From positions 1 to 5,988 of the forward strand of contig JAJYEB010000125.1 in NCBI GenBank assembly GCA_021790375.1: a stretch of 5,988 nt of DNA, in the 5' to 3' direction. This stretch comes from Chloroflexota bacterium. GTDB lineage: Bacteria > Chloroflexota > Limnocylindria > Limnocylindrales > CSP1-4. The notes below the pieces were generated by a model, which saw nothing but the letters and a program-made list of their open reading frames with translations, was not told the DNA's origin and ran no database searches. This document shows positions 5,860 to 5,988 of the stretch, one piece after another; the first letter of the stretch is position 1, and each line of letters begins with the position of its first letter. Both the position numbers and the translations under genes were made by a program.

Positions 5860-5960
5860 TGAGCCCCGTCGAGGCGGTCTCCCCCGGCGGTGACCCTCCT
5901 GCGCTGATCTCCGGGCAGTGACCCTCGTGCGCTGATCCCCGGGTAATGGCCCCTGTCGAG
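5860..5960. repeat. Degenerate tandem array, 28-bp period made of two 14-bp half-units
   Basis: Units begin with TGR(C/T/G)C: TGACCCTCCTGCGC (5891-5904), TGATCTCCGGGCAG (5905-5918), TGACCCTCGTGCGC (5919-5932), TGATCCCCGGGTAA (5933-5946), TGGCCCCTGTCGAG (5947-5960). The two central 28-bp units (5891-5918 and 5919-5946) match at 24 of 28 positions. The first unit, TGAGCCCCGTCGAG (5860-5873), matches the last at 11 of 14, with a longer 17-bp spacer after it. There are no spacers, so this is not a CRISPR array. The role is unknown; it might be an intergenic repeat family, a protein-binding array, or the multi-repeat end of a transposon that continues past the window. Confidence 0.6.
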
Positions 5961-5988
5961 GCGCCGGCGGGTCAGCCGCGGAACCGGC

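Noticed and set aside
5860..5988. Possible CRISPR array
   Set aside because: The repeats are contiguous at 14/28 bp with no unique spacers and are too degenerate.
5946..5988. ATG at 5946 opening a frame to the right edge as the start of a next gene
   Set aside because: Only 14 codons are visible, the start lies inside a repeat unit and there is no Shine-Dalgarno, so it cannot be supported.
5972..5988. Possible end of a convergent minus-strand gene (in-frame TGA at 5972-5974)
   Set aside because: Only four codons before the stop are in the window, so there is no basis for a call.

Overview
The window is a GC-rich bacterial chromosomal segment with two divergent gene clusters back to back. 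Coding sequences are closely packed, GTG starts are frequent and G/C dominates third codon positions. The genes are housekeeping ones, so the window looks like core chromosome rather than an accessory island. The lineage cannot be fixed from six conserved genes. A GC-rich, rod-shaped group such as Chloroflexota or Actinomycetota fits, and this is inference only.

Minus-strand cluster (about 1-1959): parA (1090-1959), parB (206-1093) and the first 69 codons of a type IIA topoisomerase ATPase subunit, GyrB or ParE (1-209, running off the left edge). The topoisomerase fragment lacks a stop codon in the window and is easily missed, but its N-terminus is unmistakable. Both junctions are 4-nt GTGA overlaps (start GTG, stop TGA), so the three genes look like one translationally coupled operon joining chromosome partitioning to DNA topology or decatenation.

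Divergent intergenic region (1960-2283, 324 bp): it holds a near-perfect parS centromere site (2028-2043), a -10-like element (TAGAAT) just upstream of the parA GTG that suggests a leaderless parA mRNA, a -10-like element (TATACT) for the rightward operon, three small inverted repeats and a clear Shine-Dalgarno for mreD. No gene is supported inside it.

Plus-strand cluster (2284-5839): mreD, mrdA (PBP2, elongation transpeptidase) and rodA (SEDS glycosyltransferase), with only 4 and 3 nt between genes. These are the membrane and cell-wall synthesis parts of the elongasome. MreB and MreC, often encoded just upstream of mreD, are not here.

Right end (5840-5988): no supported gene. It holds a degenerate tandem array with 28-bp units built from two related 14-bp half-units, of unknown role. 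No clearly novel system is visible. The points most worth a second look are the partition-topoisomerase operon, the parS between the segregation and elongation operons, and the 14/28-bp array.
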